This document shows positions 17,786 through 27,350 of a stretch of 47,126 nt of DNA, piece after piece. The number at the start of each line of letters is the position of its first letter. The first letter of the stretch is position 1. The notes beneath the pieces were generated by a model. That model saw nothing but the letters and a program-made list of their open reading frames with translations, did not search any database and had not been told where the DNA came from. Source of the stretch: Rhodobiaceae bacterium (GTDB taxonomy: Bacteria; Pseudomonadota; Alphaproteobacteria; Rhizobiales; Aestuariivirgaceae); the NCBI GenBank assembly GCA_009885825.1, contig VFJY01000081.1:1-47126 (forward strand), read 5' to 3'. The translations under genes were made by a program, and so were the position numbers.

Positions 17786-19093
17786 TTAACGGCTTTGCCC
17801 TGCCAATCCAAGCAGTCCGTTTGGTGCCAGCGTCAAAATCCCCACAAGCATGAAGAACACCGCAGCATCACGGTAGGCACCGCCAAACAACGCCACCCAG
17901 AGGGTCTCAACCGTGACCAGAATGAGCGCTCCTGCAACGGCACCGCCTAGCGATCCCATGCCGCCGAGCAAGGCGGCGACCATGGCTTTCACACTCAACA
18001 TGAGCCCCATCGAATGACTTGCATTGCCGTAACCAAGCAGAACCACAAGCCCGCCCAACCCTGCGAGCGACGCGGCCATCAGCGCTGCAAGGCCAAGAAC
18101 GTGGGCTGGATCGAGCCCCATGAATCGGGCGGCCAACGCATCATCAGCAACGGCGCGCCAGGCCAAGCCGAACTTCGTCCACCGCATGATCAGTAACACC
18201 GTAACGACTGCGACCACTGTCGCCGACGCCAATCCCAATTGCATGGCTGTCACCGTCACCACATAGGGCGGAAGGGTGAGCGCTATTGGCCCTGAATAGA
18301 CCGGTGGCAGCCACAATTCTCGCGCGGCATGGCTGATACGTATGCCCTCTTCGAAAATGAGTATGAGGCCAACACTGGCCACCAGCAACATCTGCCCTTC
18401 ACGCCGCGCCAAGGGCACAAACACCGAATAGATGGTGAGAAGCCCAGCACATCCCGAAGCGATTCCGGCAACCAGAAGCGCCGCAGCAATCCCGAGCGGT
18501 ATCGACAATGCGCCAAACGCCATGAAGCCGATAAAACCCGCATAGGCGCCAACCGTGGCGAACTCGCCATGCGCGATGTTGATCCGCCCCGTGATGCCGT
18601 GCACAAGGGCGAAGCCCAGCGCCAGCAACACATAAACAGATGCAATCGGCAGCGCCGAAAGCGACATCTGCAAATAAACACCAGTCGCTGCATTGAGAGA
18701 AAAATACCCCGAAGGTGGCAACATCACCCGCTCGTGCAGCACCCTAAAGCCTTCGTGCGAAAGCAACTGCCGCTTGAGAAATGTCAGCCGACCCGGACCG
18801 ACAACCTTGCCATCATGCACAACTTCCACCAAATCAAGCTGATCCAGCGAAACCGCCGTGCCCTCGAACTGACACCGGATGCCACGCTCCCCACGCCCGC
18901 GGTATTTGATCACAATGGAGCTGCCAGTGCCCTCAACAGACATTACCTCGAGCCTGCCACGATCCGCCTCAAGCCCTGCGAGTGCCGCAAGACAATAGTC
19001 CACCTGCGCCGGATTGCGTTGCGAACAGCCGAAAGACATGAGGCCAAAAACCAACACCATGAGAACTCGGAATATCATCCCACATCTATGCAT
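17786..19093 (-). CDS. LivH-type branched-chain amino acid ABC permease with lipoprotein-like N-terminal extension
   Basis: Residues from about 135 onward form a LivH-type permease of the branched-chain amino acid/urea ABC family, with VYVLLALGFALVHGITGRIN, HGEFATVGAYAGF, WRAVADDALAARFMGLDPAH and LGGMGSLGGAVAGALIL. The first 130 residues are unusual: a signal-like segment with a lipobox-like LMSFGC, then a soluble stretch including a Cys pair. Ordinary LivH proteins are about 290-310 residues and lack this; here the total is 435. No ATPase, LivM or binding-protein gene is adjacent. The start could also be the ATG at 19078. It occupies the place between ccmE and degP where ccmF and ccmH might be expected. 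Confidence 0.75.
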   Translation of the reverse strand: MHRCGMIFRVLMVLVFGLMSFGCSQRNPAQVDYCLAALAGLEADRGRLEVMSVEGTGSSIVIKYRGRGERGIRCQFEGTAVSLDQLDLVEVVHDGKVVGPGRLTFLKRQLLSHEGFRVLHERVMLPPSGYFSLNAATGVYLQMSLSALPIASVYVLLALGFALVHGITGRINIAHGEFATVGAYAGFIGFMAFGALSIPLGIAAALLVAGIASGCAGLLTIYSVFVPLARREGQMLLVASVGLILIFEEGIRISHAARELWLPPVYSGPIALTLPPYVVTVTAMQLGLASATVVAVVTVLLIMRWTKFGLAWRAVADDALAARFMGLDPAHVLGLAALMAASLAGLGGLVVLLGYGNASHSMGLMLSVKAMVAALLGGMGSLGGAVAGALILVTVETLWVALFGGAYRDAAVFFMLVGILTLAPNGLLGLAGQSR

Positions 19094-19426
19094 ACCCGCA
19101 GTGACAAAGGCAATTGCGCCATTGCCGCTCGAACTTGCTTAACACACTGATAGAGCGATGATTGCGTTCAGGATACAGCTTTGCCTGGGCCCGAACCTGA
19201 AAACCAGTTGCGGTCATCCGCAACGCTATTTACTTCCTCAATAACTTGAAACAATAAAAAATTATCTACCCAATTCTCACCGTTGTCGATCGTCTGAAAC
19301 GACGGTGAAGCTGCACTCAATTCGTTCCTATCAATTTCAGCATACGTCGCCGGAATTACGGTCAGTGTCGTATTGGGGTTACTATTCTGTCATCTGACGA
19401 AAGCCGGGACGATAGATCTTGGGGGT
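19094..19426. other. Intergenic stretch between permease and ccmE
   Basis: This 333-base stretch is more AT-rich than its surroundings and holds no convincing reading frame, RNA gene or strong terminator. It is presumably the leader region of the permease gene. I see nothing further in it. Confidence 0.4.
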
Positions 19427-19870
19427 TTAACTCCCCTTGCCCTCTTTCCACACGCCCTGCTCTTTCAGCTTGTCGGCGACTTCCTTGGGCATGTAGTTTT
19501 CGTCGTGCTTGGCAAGGACTGTATCCGCCTTGAAGTCGCCACTGGCTTCCATGACGCCTTCGGCCACCACGCCCTGGCCTTCGCGGAAGAGGTCGGGGAG
19601 CTGGCCTTTGTAGGTGACGTTCAGGGTCTTGATGGTGTCGGTGACTTTGAATGTAACGGTCGTGCCATCGTTCTTGACGACGCTGCCTTTTTCCACCAGT
19701 CCGCCAAGCCGCAAACGCACGCCGGGTTGCACATTCTTTTCGGCGATTTCGCTGGGCGTGTAGAAGAATACAATCTGGTCGCGCAGCGCCAGCGCCACCA
19801 GGAATACGGCAACACCCAGAACGGCGAGGCCACCAAGAATGATTGAGAGTCTTTTTTGCTTGCGTGTCAT
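19427..19870 (-). CDS. ccmE: Cytochrome c maturation heme chaperone CcmE
   Basis: The 147-residue protein has one N-terminal membrane anchor ([20 protein letters not shown]) and the CcmE OB-fold. The covalent heme-binding motif is present: H122 and Y126 in [23 protein letters not shown] and [11 protein letters not shown] are also typical. Role: carries heme in the periplasm from CcmABCD to the CcmF/CcmH ligase. It is usually followed by ccmF and ccmH; here a LivH-type permease follows and no other ccm gene is in the window. It is divergent from soxB. The protein itself looks complete and functional. Confidence 0.95.
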   Translation of the reverse strand: MTRKQKRLSIILGGLAVLGVAVFLVALALRDQIVFFYTPSEIAEKNVQPGVRLRLGGLVEKGSVVKNDGTTVTFKVTDTIKTLNVTYKGQLPDLFREGQGVVAEGVMEASGDFKADTVLAKHDENYMPKEVADKLKEQGVWKEGKGS

Positions 19871-20011
19871 GGTTCCGGCTTATCCATACAATTCCGCCCG
19901 GTCAATGCGCCCCTCGTCGCAGTGTCGCATGGCAGCATGGGTATGTCGGAAAGCAATAGCCCTGCAGGGGGCTATTTGTTAGAAGACGCAGCAGTCAAGG
20001 ATTACCGCTCC

Positions 20012-21265
20012 ATGAAGTCCCGCTACTCCATATTTTCGCTGGCCCGCAATGCCTTGAATTACCATAAGGATTGGGAGCGCGCGTGGCGTTCGCCGGCGCC
20101 GAAGGCTGAGTACGACGCGGTGATTGTGGGAGCGGGCGGACATGGATTGGCCACGGCCTATTATCTCGCCAAGAACCACAAGATGACAAATATCGCCATT
20201 CTCGAAAAGGGTTGGCTGGGCGGCGGCAATACGGGCCGCAACACAACGATCATCCGTTCAAATTATCTGCAGGATTCCTCCATCGCCATTTATGAATTGG
20301 CGCGGTCGCTCTATGAGGGCCTGTCGCAAGACCTGAATTACAACGTGATGTTTTCCCCGCGTGGCGTTTTGATGCTGTGCCAGACCGAGCATGAGCTGCG
20401 GGCCTTCAAGCGCACGGCCCATGCCAACCGCCTTGCCGGCCTCGATTGCCGGATGATCACAGCGAAGGAAGTGAAAGAAATTGTGCCGATCATCAATGAT
20501 GATCCCAATTGCCGCTATCCCATTCTCGGTGCTTACTACCAGCCACGCGGCGGCACGGGCCGTCATGACGCTGTGGCCTGGGGCTATGCGCGGGGCGCTG
20601 ATTCCTTGGGCGTTGATGTCATCCAGAATTGCGAAGTCACCAACATCATGCGCGATGGCGGAAAAGTTGTGGGGCTTGAGACGACGCGGGGCGTGATCAA
20701 AACCAAGAAGGTGGGCGTGGTCACAGCTGGCAATGTCTCGCCGCTGATGCAGACTGCGGGCATCCGCATGCCGATCGAAAGCCTGTGTTTGCAGGCGCTG
20801 GTGTCCGAGCCGATCAAGCCCGTCATTGACTGCGTGGTGATGGCCAATACGGTGCATGGCTACATCAGCCAATCCGACAAGGGCGAGTTGGTAATCGGTG
20901 GCGGCACGGACCCCTATAATAATTATTCCCAGCGAGGTTCATTTCCTTCACTCGAGCATACGGTGACGGCGCTGGTTGAAACCTTCCCGATTATCTCAAG
21001 GCTGCGGATGCTGCGCCTGTGGGGCGGCATTGTGGACATGACGGGCGACCGCTCGCCAATCATTTCCAAGACCGATGTGGAGGGATTGTATGTGAATTGC
21101 GGCTGGGGCACCGGCGGGTTCAAGGCCATTCCGGGATCGGGATTTGTGTTTGCCGACACCATGGCGAATGATCGCCCGCATCCCATCGCCGAACCCTTCG
21201 GGCTCAACCGTTTTGCCGAAGGCCGCCTGATCGACGAAAGCGTTGCGGCAGCGGTGGCGCATTAG
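20012..21265 (+). CDS. soxB: Sarcosine oxidase beta subunit
   Basis: The start MKSRYSIFSLARNAL at 20012, with AAGGA upstream, matches the usual 417-residue length; longer readings add non-family residues. The FAD Rossmann motif is VIVGAGGHGLATAYYLAKN, followed by GGGNTGRNTTIIRSNYL. H185 in GGTGRHDAVAW corresponds to the His that carries covalent FMN in the corynebacterial enzyme. The C-terminus has CGWGTGGFKAIPGSG. Role: the beta subunit holds the sarcosine site and both flavins in heterotetrameric sarcosine oxidase, which makes glycine, H2O2 and 5,10-methylene-tetrahydrofolate. It is the first gene of soxBDAG. Confidence 0.96.
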   Translation: MKSRYSIFSLARNALNYHKDWERAWRSPAPKAEYDAVIVGAGGHGLATAYYLAKNHKMTNIAILEKGWLGGGNTGRNTTIIRSNYLQDSSIAIYELARSLYEGLSQDLNYNVMFSPRGVLMLCQTEHELRAFKRTAHANRLAGLDCRMITAKEVKEIVPIINDDPNCRYPILGAYYQPRGGTGRHDAVAWGYARGADSLGVDVIQNCEVTNIMRDGGKVVGLETTRGVIKTKKVGVVTAGNVSPLMQTAGIRMPIESLCLQALVSEPIKPVIDCVVMANTVHGYISQSDKGELVIGGGTDPYNNYSQRGSFPSLEHTVTALVETFPIISRLRMLRLWGGIVDMTGDRSPIISKTDVEGLYVNCGWGTGGFKAIPGSGFVFADTMANDRPHPIAEPFGLNRFAEGRLIDESVAAAVAH

Positions 21266-21276
21266 GAGCAGACGAC

Positions 21277-21615
21277 ATGCTATTGGTTCATTGCCCGGTT
21301 TGCGGGGCGGAAGGTGACGAGACGGATTTTCACGGTGGCGGCCAAGCCCATGTGCGCAGGCCCGCGACCCATGATCCGGTGAATGTCTCCGACGAAGCCC
21401 AGCGCGATTATCTGTTCATCCGCCACAATGCAAAGGGCTTGCATTTCGAGCGCTGGCGCTGCGACAGGGGCTGCGGGAAATGGTTCCATGCGGCGCGCGA
21501 TACAGTCACCATGGAATTCAAGGCCTACTACGGCATAACCGAATTGCCGCCGCGCGAACTCATGGAGCAGGCCACGGGCGAATGGGCCGGATATTTCAAG
21601 GATAAATTGAAATGA
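21277..21615 (+). CDS. soxD: Sarcosine oxidase delta subunit
   Basis: The 112-residue protein is the small zinc-binding subunit. It opens with CPVCGAEGDETDFHGGG and contains RWRCDRGCGKWFHAARDT, giving the conserved Cys and His ligands. It starts 11 bases after soxB and its stop overlaps the soxA start. Role: a structural subunit needed to assemble the heterotetramer. Length and motifs are normal. Confidence 0.96.
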   Translation: MLLVHCPVCGAEGDETDFHGGGQAHVRRPATHDPVNVSDEAQRDYLFIRHNAKGLHFERWRCDRGCGKWFHAARDTVTMEFKAYYGITELPPRELMEQATGEWAGYFKDKLK

Positions 21616-24600
21616 GCAATAAGCCCTACCGCCTGCTCGAGGGCGGCAGCCGCATTGACCGCTCAAAGCGGGTCACCATCAGCTTTGATGGCAGGCAGCT
21701 TCCGGCCTTCGCTGGCGATACGGTTGCCTCCGCCGTGATGGCCAACGGCTCGAAGCTGTTTGGGCGGAGTTTCAAGTATCACCGGCCACGCGGCGTGGTG
21801 GGGCTTGGCTCGGAGGAAATGAACGCATTGGTGGGCGTGGGTGATGGCGCACGGCACGAGCCGAATCTGCGCGCCACGCAGGTTGAAGTGTTCGATGGGC
21901 TTCATGCGGTGAGCCAGAACCGCTGGCCGTCCCTCACATTCGATGTGGGAGCGCTCAACAGCAGGTTCTCGCGCTTCTTGCCCGGCGGGTTTTACTATAA
22001 AACCTTCATGTGGCCGCAGAGTTTCTGGAAGCATGTCTATGAGCCGCTGATCAGAAAAGCCGCAGGGCTTGGCCGCGCGCCCGAAGGCCGCGATCCCGAC
22101 ACCTACGAACACATCCACGTGCATTGCGATGTGCTGGTGGTGGGGGGCGGACTTGCTGGCCTCACCGCTGCAAAGGCCGCCTGTGCGTCTGGCCTCAAAG
22201 TCATGCTTGCCGATGAAAACCCCGAACTGGGCGGCATTGCAGACCTGACCGCTGGTTCAATTGACGGCGCTTGCGTGGGCGATCATGCCAAGGCCGTTGC
22301 AGGCCAGCTTTATGCGGCAGAGAATGTGCATGTGCTAAACCGCGCGACTGTGGTTGGTCACTGGCACCACAACTACCTGATGATATTTGAGCGCGTGGCC
22401 GACCACGACCCCGCCCTGCTCGCAGCCGGAACCCCGCGCCACCGCCTGTGGAAAGTGCGCGCCAAGCAGGTGATCCTGGCCACAGGCGCCATTGAGCGGC
22501 CCATCACCTTCGCCAATAATGACCGCCCCGGCATCATGCTGGCCACGGCGGCCAGCGCCATGGTTGAGCGCTATGGGGTTTCGCCAGGTGTAAACGGCAT
22601 TGTGTTCACCAATAATGACAATGCCTATCTGACCGCATTGGGCTTGAAAAAAGTGGGCATTGGCGTGCGCATTGTGGATTCACGGGCGCGCGCCGAAGGT
22701 TCCCTGATCGCGCGGGCGATTTCGGAAGGCATTGAAGTGTCCATGGGTTCAGTCGTTTCGGCTGTGGAAGGATCGCAGGGCGTAACCGCCGCGCGCATCG
22801 CCGCCTATCGCCGGGGCCAGGGCCGCGTCATCACTGAGCGGAAAATTGACTGTGATTTCATCGCCATGTCCGGCGGCTTTAATCCAGCGCTTCACCTGTG
22901 GTGCCATAACGCCGGAAAAATCAAATTCGATGAAAACCTGCAATCGTTCAGGCCCGACCGCCACCATGACGCCATGCAGGCTGTGGGCGCCGCCAACGGC
23001 ACGATGGATGTAGCTGCAACGCTGGCGGAGGCCCATGCAGCGGGTGTGGCTGCGGCCAAAGCCGCGAATGGCAAGGCCAAGGCTGTCAAATACAAGGTGC
23101 CCGAAGTCAAGGAACCAACCCGCGCTCCACTCGAGTCCCTGTGGTTTGCGCCGGCGACCGGCAAATACAATGAAGGCAACAAGCACTTCGTCGATTTCCA
23201 GAATGACGTAACTGCCGCCGACCTGGAACTGGCGCAGCGCGAAGGTTATGAATCGGTTGAGCACACCAAGCGCTACACCACTTTTGGCATGGCGACTGAC
23301 CAGGGCAAGACGTCGAACCTCAATGGCTTGGGTGTTCTGGCCGAAGCCACCGGCAAAAGCATTCCCGAAATCGGCGTCACCACATTCCGGCCGCCGTACA
23401 CGCCATTTTCCTTTGGCTCGATTGCTGGCGTTCTCACCAAAAATCTTTTCCTGCCCATCCGCCGCACGCCAATCCATCAGTGGCATCTTGATAGTGGAGC
23501 AACATTCGAGCCCATTGGCCAATGGCGTCGCGCCTATACCTATACGGGTGCTGGCGAAACCAAGCACACGTCCATCAACCGGGAAATTCTCAGCGTGCGG
23601 CAGAAAGTCGGCCTGCTGGATGCCTCGACCCTGGGCAAGATTGAAATCAAGGGTCCGGACGCGGCGGAATTCCTCGACCGCATGTACACCAACACCTTCT
23701 CAACCCTCAAAGCCGGCAAATGCCGTTATGGGCTGATGATGAATGAGCTGGGATTCCTAACCGATGATGGCGTCACCGTGCGGCTCGCTGAGGATCATTT
23801 CCTGATGCACACCACATCGGGCGGCGCTGACCGCATTGCGGCCTGGCTGGAGGAGTGGCTGCAGACGGAATGGACCCAGTATAGAGTATTCGTCACGCCG
23901 GTCACCGAGCAGTGGGCGCAGTTTGCCATCGCGGGCCCCCGCGCGCGCAATGTGCTGGCCAAGCTCGGCGCTGATTTTGACATTTCCCACGAAGCCTTTC
24001 CGCACATGTCATTCAAGGAAGGCAAGCTCGGCGGTTATCCCGTTCGCGTATTCCGCATCAGCTTTTCCGGCGAGCAATCCTACGAGGTGGCAACGCCCGC
24101 CAACATGGGGCGCGGGCTGTGGAATGCCATCCTGGAGGCAGGCCAGGAACTTGGCATTGAACCCTATGGCACCGAAGCCCTGCACGTGCTCCGCGCTGAA
24201 AAAGGCTTCATCGTCATCGGTGATGAAACCGACGGCACTACAACGCCCATCGATGTGGGACTCGAAGGTCTCATCTCAAAGAAGAAAGCAGACTTCATCG
24301 GCAAGCGTTCGCTGGAGCAGAGCTTTTTGAAAGCACCAAACCGCAAGCAGCTTGTGGGGCTTCTCACCGAAGTGCCAACGGATGTGCTGCCGGACGGGGC
24401 TTATGCGGTGCGGGCGTTGAAGGACAAGCCACCGATGGAGATGACCGGCCAGGTCACGTCGTCGTATCATTCGCCCACGCTGGAACGCTCCATCGCCATG
24501 GCGCTGATTGAGAATGGGCGGGCGCGCATGGGTGAAACTCTTACATTCCCCATTGACGGCAACAAGGTGATACGAGCCAAAATTGTCGATCCGGTTTTCT

Positions 24601-24632
24601 ATGACAAGGAAGGGGCGCGGCAGAATGCCTGA
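21612..24632 (+). CDS. soxA: Sarcosine oxidase alpha subunit
   Basis: The 1006-residue subunit starts by overlapping soxD by 4 bases (ATGA). An N-terminal ferredoxin-like segment (ISFDGRQLPAFAGDTVASAV, SFKYHRPRGVVG) is followed by an NAD-binding flavoprotein domain (CDVLVVGGGLAGLTAAKAA) around residues 175-200. The C-terminal 380 residues are a GcvT-like aminomethyltransferase domain (MYTNTFSTLKAGKCRYGLM, EALHVLRAEKGFIVIGDET) that binds tetrahydrofolate. Role: collects the iminium product and transfers the carbon to folate. All parts appear intact. Confidence 0.97.
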   Translation: MSNKPYRLLEGGSRIDRSKRVTISFDGRQLPAFAGDTVASAVMANGSKLFGRSFKYHRPRGVVGLGSEEMNALVGVGDGARHEPNLRATQVEVFDGLHAVSQNRWPSLTFDVGALNSRFSRFLPGGFYYKTFMWPQSFWKHVYEPLIRKAAGLGRAPEGRDPDTYEHIHVHCDVLVVGGGLAGLTAAKAACASGLKVMLADENPELGGIADLTAGSIDGACVGDHAKAVAGQLYAAENVHVLNRATVVGHWHHNYLMIFERVADHDPALLAAGTPRHRLWKVRAKQVILATGAIERPITFANNDRPGIMLATAASAMVERYGVSPGVNGIVFTNNDNAYLTALGLKKVGIGVRIVDSRARAEGSLIARAISEGIEVSMGSVVSAVEGSQGVTAARIAAYRRGQGRVITERKIDCDFIAMSGGFNPALHLWCHNAGKIKFDENLQSFRPDRHHDAMQAVGAANGTMDVAATLAEAHAAGVAAAKAANGKAKAVKYKVPEVKEPTRAPLESLWFAPATGKYNEGNKHFVDFQNDVTAADLELAQREGYESVEHTKRYTTFGMATDQGKTSNLNGLGVLAEATGKSIPEIGVTTFRPPYTPFSFGSIAGVLTKNLFLPIRRTPIHQWHLDSGATFEPIGQWRRAYTYTGAGETKHTSINREILSVRQKVGLLDASTLGKIEIKGPDAAEFLDRMYTNTFSTLKAGKCRYGLMMNELGFLTDDGVTVRLAEDHFLMHTTSGGADRIAAWLEEWLQTEWTQYRVFVTPVTEQWAQFAIAGPRARNVLAKLGADFDISHEAFPHMSFKEGKLGGYPVRVFRISFSGEQSYEVATPANMGRGLWNAILEAGQELGIEPYGTEALHVLRAEKGFIVIGDETDGTTTPIDVGLEGLISKKKADFIGKRSLEQSFLKAPNRKQLVGLLTEVPTDVLPDGAYAVRALKDKPPMEMTGQVTSSYHSPTLERSIAMALIENGRARMGETLTFPIDGNKVIRAKIVDPVFYDKEGARQNA

Positions 24633-25227
24633 TCTTTATGTCGAAAGCCCCCTCGCCCACCGCAACTCGCCCGAGAGACTGAGCATTTATCTGCGCGAAA
24701 TCAAGGATCGCGGCATGGTTGATTTGCGCGGGATTGCCTCCGATAAAAAATTCATGGCGGCGGCGAAGAAAGTTCTGGGACTCGATTTGCCCAAGACACC
24801 CCACAGCAGTGTTTCCTGGGGCGACGTGAAGGCGTTGTGGCTCTCCATCGACCAATGGCTCATCCTGTGTCCGCGCGCCAAGGCAGCAGAACTCGCCGCT
24901 GCACTCACGGCCGAACTCGGCGTCATTCATTCCCTCGCCGTTGATGTCTCTGACATGCGCGCTGTTCTGCGCCTCGAAGGCGAAGGGGTGCGTGAAGTTT
25001 TGCTGAAGGGTTCTTCGCTGGATTTGCTCAGCGGCGACTACAAGCCCGGCGCCGTGCGCCGCATGCACTACGCTGAAATTGCCGCATTGCTGCATGTGGT
25101 GGAGGACACAGTGTTTGATCTCTATGTCTTCCGCTCTTATGCGGATTATGCGTGGGAGTTTCTGCTGGCAACGGCGCGCGAAGCGTCGAAAATCAAGCTC
25201 TTCGGAAAGCAGGCGGGCCCTTTCTAA
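24625..25227 (+). CDS. soxG: Sarcosine oxidase gamma subunit
   Basis: The start MPDLYVESPLAHR at 24625 overlaps the soxA stop by 8 bases and has AAGGAAGGGG upstream. The 200-residue protein is a short GcvT-like fold with SWGDVKALWLSIDQWLILCP and AVDVSDMRAVLRLEG, as in SoxG. It completes the soxBDAG operon. The folate transferase function resides in SoxA, so this subunit is mainly structural. No purU or glyA gene follows directly, although these often accompany sox operons. Confidence 0.95.
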   Translation: MPDLYVESPLAHRNSPERLSIYLREIKDRGMVDLRGIASDKKFMAAAKKVLGLDLPKTPHSSVSWGDVKALWLSIDQWLILCPRAKAAELAAALTAELGVIHSLAVDVSDMRAVLRLEGEGVREVLLKGSSLDLLSGDYKPGAVRRMHYAEIAALLHVVEDTVFDLYVFRSYADYAWEFLLATAREASKIKLFGKQAGPF

Positions 25228-25483
25228 TTCCGCGGTGGGAACGCCGCGCGCGAAATTAAAGCCCCGCTCACAGACACGTGAACAGATTTTTAATGATGTG
25301 ACGGATGCGTGAAAATTCTCTTTTGCCATCCGCATAACTCATTGATACGTCAATGTTTTCATATGCAGTTCTTGTTATCATGGTTTACTGGATCACGGGA
25401 TTTTTCTGGCTATATTTAATTCATCGAAGACGCGATGAATGCGGTTTCAAAAACCAGTAAATACCAAACCAGAGGACACTATC

Positions 25484-25723
25484 ATGAAGAAGATCATCAT
25501 TTCGATCGCAGCCCTTGCAGCCATCTCGTCAGCAGCGCTTGCCGCTGGCAACCGCAGCTGGGATCTCCGCGATGCGGAAACCTATGCTGGCAAGTATTCC
25601 AGCCAGATCGATCAGACCAGCAACACCGTGAATACTTTTGCTGTGGAAGACAATGCCAGCCCTTCGACAAACTTCGAACGCTTGCTGCAGAACCAGGCCA
25701 AGAATGAACTCTCCAACCACTAA
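25484..25723 (+). CDS. Small exported protein of unknown function, paralog 1
   Basis: This 79-residue precursor has a clear signal peptide (KKIIISIAALAAISSAALA, cut after ALA), leaving a mature peptide of about 58 residues beginning AGNRSWDLRDAETYAGKYSS. It has no Cys and no known domain that I recognise. The ATG at 25484 follows GAGGACACTATC. A second copy at 27088-27327 keeps RSW, LRDA, TY, GKYSS, STNFERLL and KNELSNH, so these positions are under selection. It ends at a strong terminator. Function unknown; it is probably periplasmic. Confidence 0.8.
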   Translation: MKKIIISIAALAAISSAALAAGNRSWDLRDAETYAGKYSSQIDQTSNTVNTFAVEDNASPSTNFERLLQNQAKNELSNH

Positions 25724-25747
25724 CACGGTCCACTCTTGCGGACAGTC

Positions 25748-25778
25748 AGGCCGGGCCTATTGCCCGGCCTTTCGTTTT
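25748..25778 (+). terminator. Intrinsic terminator of the small exported gene (paralog 1)
   Basis: GGCCGGGC-CTATT-GCCCGGCC is followed by TTTCGTTTT. The stem also contains the stop codon and last codons of the convergent TPR gene. Confidence 0.85.
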
Positions 25779-26620
25779 GATGTCAGCCAGTCCAACGCCC
25801 CCGTGGTCGCAGCCCATGGCGCCTTTCCTGTAAGGGCATAAACGGCCGCTTCGCTGTCGTCGCCCATGCCGTAGTATGCAGGTAATTTGCGTGGCATGGC
25901 TTTCGCCCCAGTAAGGTATGCGGCCACGTGCGGGTTGCATTCAACCGCGCTCTTAAGAAGTTGGCGTGACTTTTCATTGTCGCCGCTGGTTCTGAATTGC
26001 AGCAGCGCCCGGCCGAAGGCCCAAGCCGCCGAGCCGTCATTATTGTAAGCCTTCACCAGCTCCTTGGCTTCCTTGTCGCGGCCGGACTCCAGAAGTTGAT
26101 CGAGCAATTCGTAACGCACACCCTGGTTGTCGCTGGGATTGAGGCGAAGCATTTCCTGCAATGTCGCGACTGCTTCCCCTTGGGCGCCGCTCTCCCACAA
26201 AACTCCGGCCAGCCCATGCAGCGCCCGCATGTAGGGCCGGGTTTCGACAAGGCCCCAAAACATGCCAGCGTCCTCTTTGAAAACCTCCTCGCCCAAAATT
26301 TTTTCGCCCGCTGCTATTCCCTCCCGGTAGCGGGCGATTTTTCCCGGCAATGTCTTTTCAGCTTCGGCGGCGAGCATGACATAAGCGTCGGCGCAAAGCG
26401 GTGAAACCGCCAAGGCCTTATGGGCGAGCGCGATGCGTTGCTTGCCGCCACGCGCCTCCCAGGCGTCGAACATGATTTCCTGCGCCTTGTCCACGTCGTT
26501 GTCCGGCTCGAAATCATCACCGAGCTGTTCACCAAGCGCCTGCAAAAACAGTTCGAGGCTTTGCATGGACTTCGCGTCACTGATTGAAGATTTGGCGCGG
26601 GAGGCAGCCTTCTTGGCCAT
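25757..26620 (-). CDS. TPR-repeat protein, ST7-like
   Basis: The 287-residue protein is soluble and helical, with tetratricopeptide-like repeats (RIALAHKALAVSPLCADAYV, YMRALHGLAGVLWESGAQGE, VATLQEMLRLNPSDNQG). A conserved block PRKLPAYYGMGDDSEAAVYA sits near the C-terminus, recalling bacterial proteins annotated as ST7-like or TPR proteins. No catalytic motif is visible. The C-terminal codons lie inside the stem of the convergent terminator at 25748-25778. It sits between the two copies of the small exported protein gene, so duplication happened around it or it was inserted between them. Specific function unknown. Confidence 0.85.
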   Translation of the reverse strand: MAKKAASRAKSSISDAKSMQSLELFLQALGEQLGDDFEPDNDVDKAQEIMFDAWEARGGKQRIALAHKALAVSPLCADAYVMLAAEAEKTLPGKIARYREGIAAGEKILGEEVFKEDAGMFWGLVETRPYMRALHGLAGVLWESGAQGEAVATLQEMLRLNPSDNQGVRYELLDQLLESGRDKEAKELVKAYNNDGSAAWAFGRALLQFRTSGDNEKSRQLLKSAVECNPHVAAYLTGAKAMPRKLPAYYGMGDDSEAAVYALTGKAPWAATTGALDWLTSKRKAGQ

Positions 26621-27087
26621 GCGGGTTACTCCTGAAGTGCGTCTTGCCAGCTCAGACGATCAACGCGCGCCTGCGCAACAGTCGGACAATTGTCGATTGA
26701 AATTTCATCTGCGGGAAAGCAATGGCTCCGGCATTGGCGCAGAACATATCGATTCTGCTGGAGCAAAAGTGAAAGCCGTTGGGATTACCGTGGCAGCTCA
26801 GCGGGCAGCATCTTCGATTGAAAATCGACACGGCGAACGAGAAGCCGCTCACGAAGTGAAAGCCCTGCTCACGCGCGCGTGAACAGATTTTTAATCATGT
26901 TACGCAGGCGTGAAACCGCTCTTTTGATGGCCATATAACACATTGATTTGTCGACATTTTCACATGTATTTCTTGTTATCATGGTTTACTGGATCACGGA
27001 ATTTTTTTGGCTATATTCAACTCATCGAAAGCGCGATGAACGCGGTTTCAAAAGCAAAACTTAAACACTCAGACAAAGGACACTATC

Positions 27088-27327
27088 ATGAAGAAGATTA
27101 TCATTTCGATCGCCGCTCTCGCAGCCATCTCGTCAGCAGCGCTTGCCGCTGGCAACCGCAGCTGGGAGCTCCGCGATGCAGACACCTATGTTGGCAAATA
27201 TTCCAGCATGATCGAAAAGAGCAGCATATCTGTAAATGCGCTTGCAGTCGCAGGTTCTGGCAGCCGCTCAACCAACTTCGAGCGCTTGCTGAAGAACCAG
27301 GTGAAGAACGAACTCTCCAACCACTAA
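27088..27327 (+). CDS. Small exported protein of unknown function, paralog 2
   Basis: This 79-residue precursor is a paralog of 25484-25723. The signal peptide is almost unchanged (KKIIISIAALAAISSAALA) and the mature N-terminus is AGNRSWELRDADTYVGKYSS. The centre has diverged (SISVNALAVAGSGSRS) while the C-terminus FERLLKNQVKNELSNH is kept. This pattern of constant ends and a variable middle suggests both copies are functional. It is preceded by AAAGGACACTATC and followed by a terminator. Function unknown. Confidence 0.8.
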   Translation: MKKIIISIAALAAISSAALAAGNRSWELRDADTYVGKYSSMIEKSSISVNALAVAGSGSRSTNFERLLKNQVKNELSNH

Positions 27328-27350
27328 CATCATTTGCTGATGTGACTGTC

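Larger units (their letters stand above)
25258..25778. repeat. Segmental duplication, copy A (leader + small gene + terminator)
   Basis: About 520 bases closely match 26859-27376, including the noncoding leader. Shared blocks include GTGAACAGATTTTTAAT, CTTGTTATCATGGTTTACTG and GAGGACACTATCATGAAGA in this copy. The copies flank a TPR gene in the opposite orientation. The conserved noncoding part suggests a functional promoter or leader; a TATATT block lies near 25409. Confidence 0.85.

Noticed and set aside
22749-23567. Minus-strand frame of 272 codons inside soxA
   Set aside because: Antisense shadow in a high-GC gene with clear SoxA motifs.
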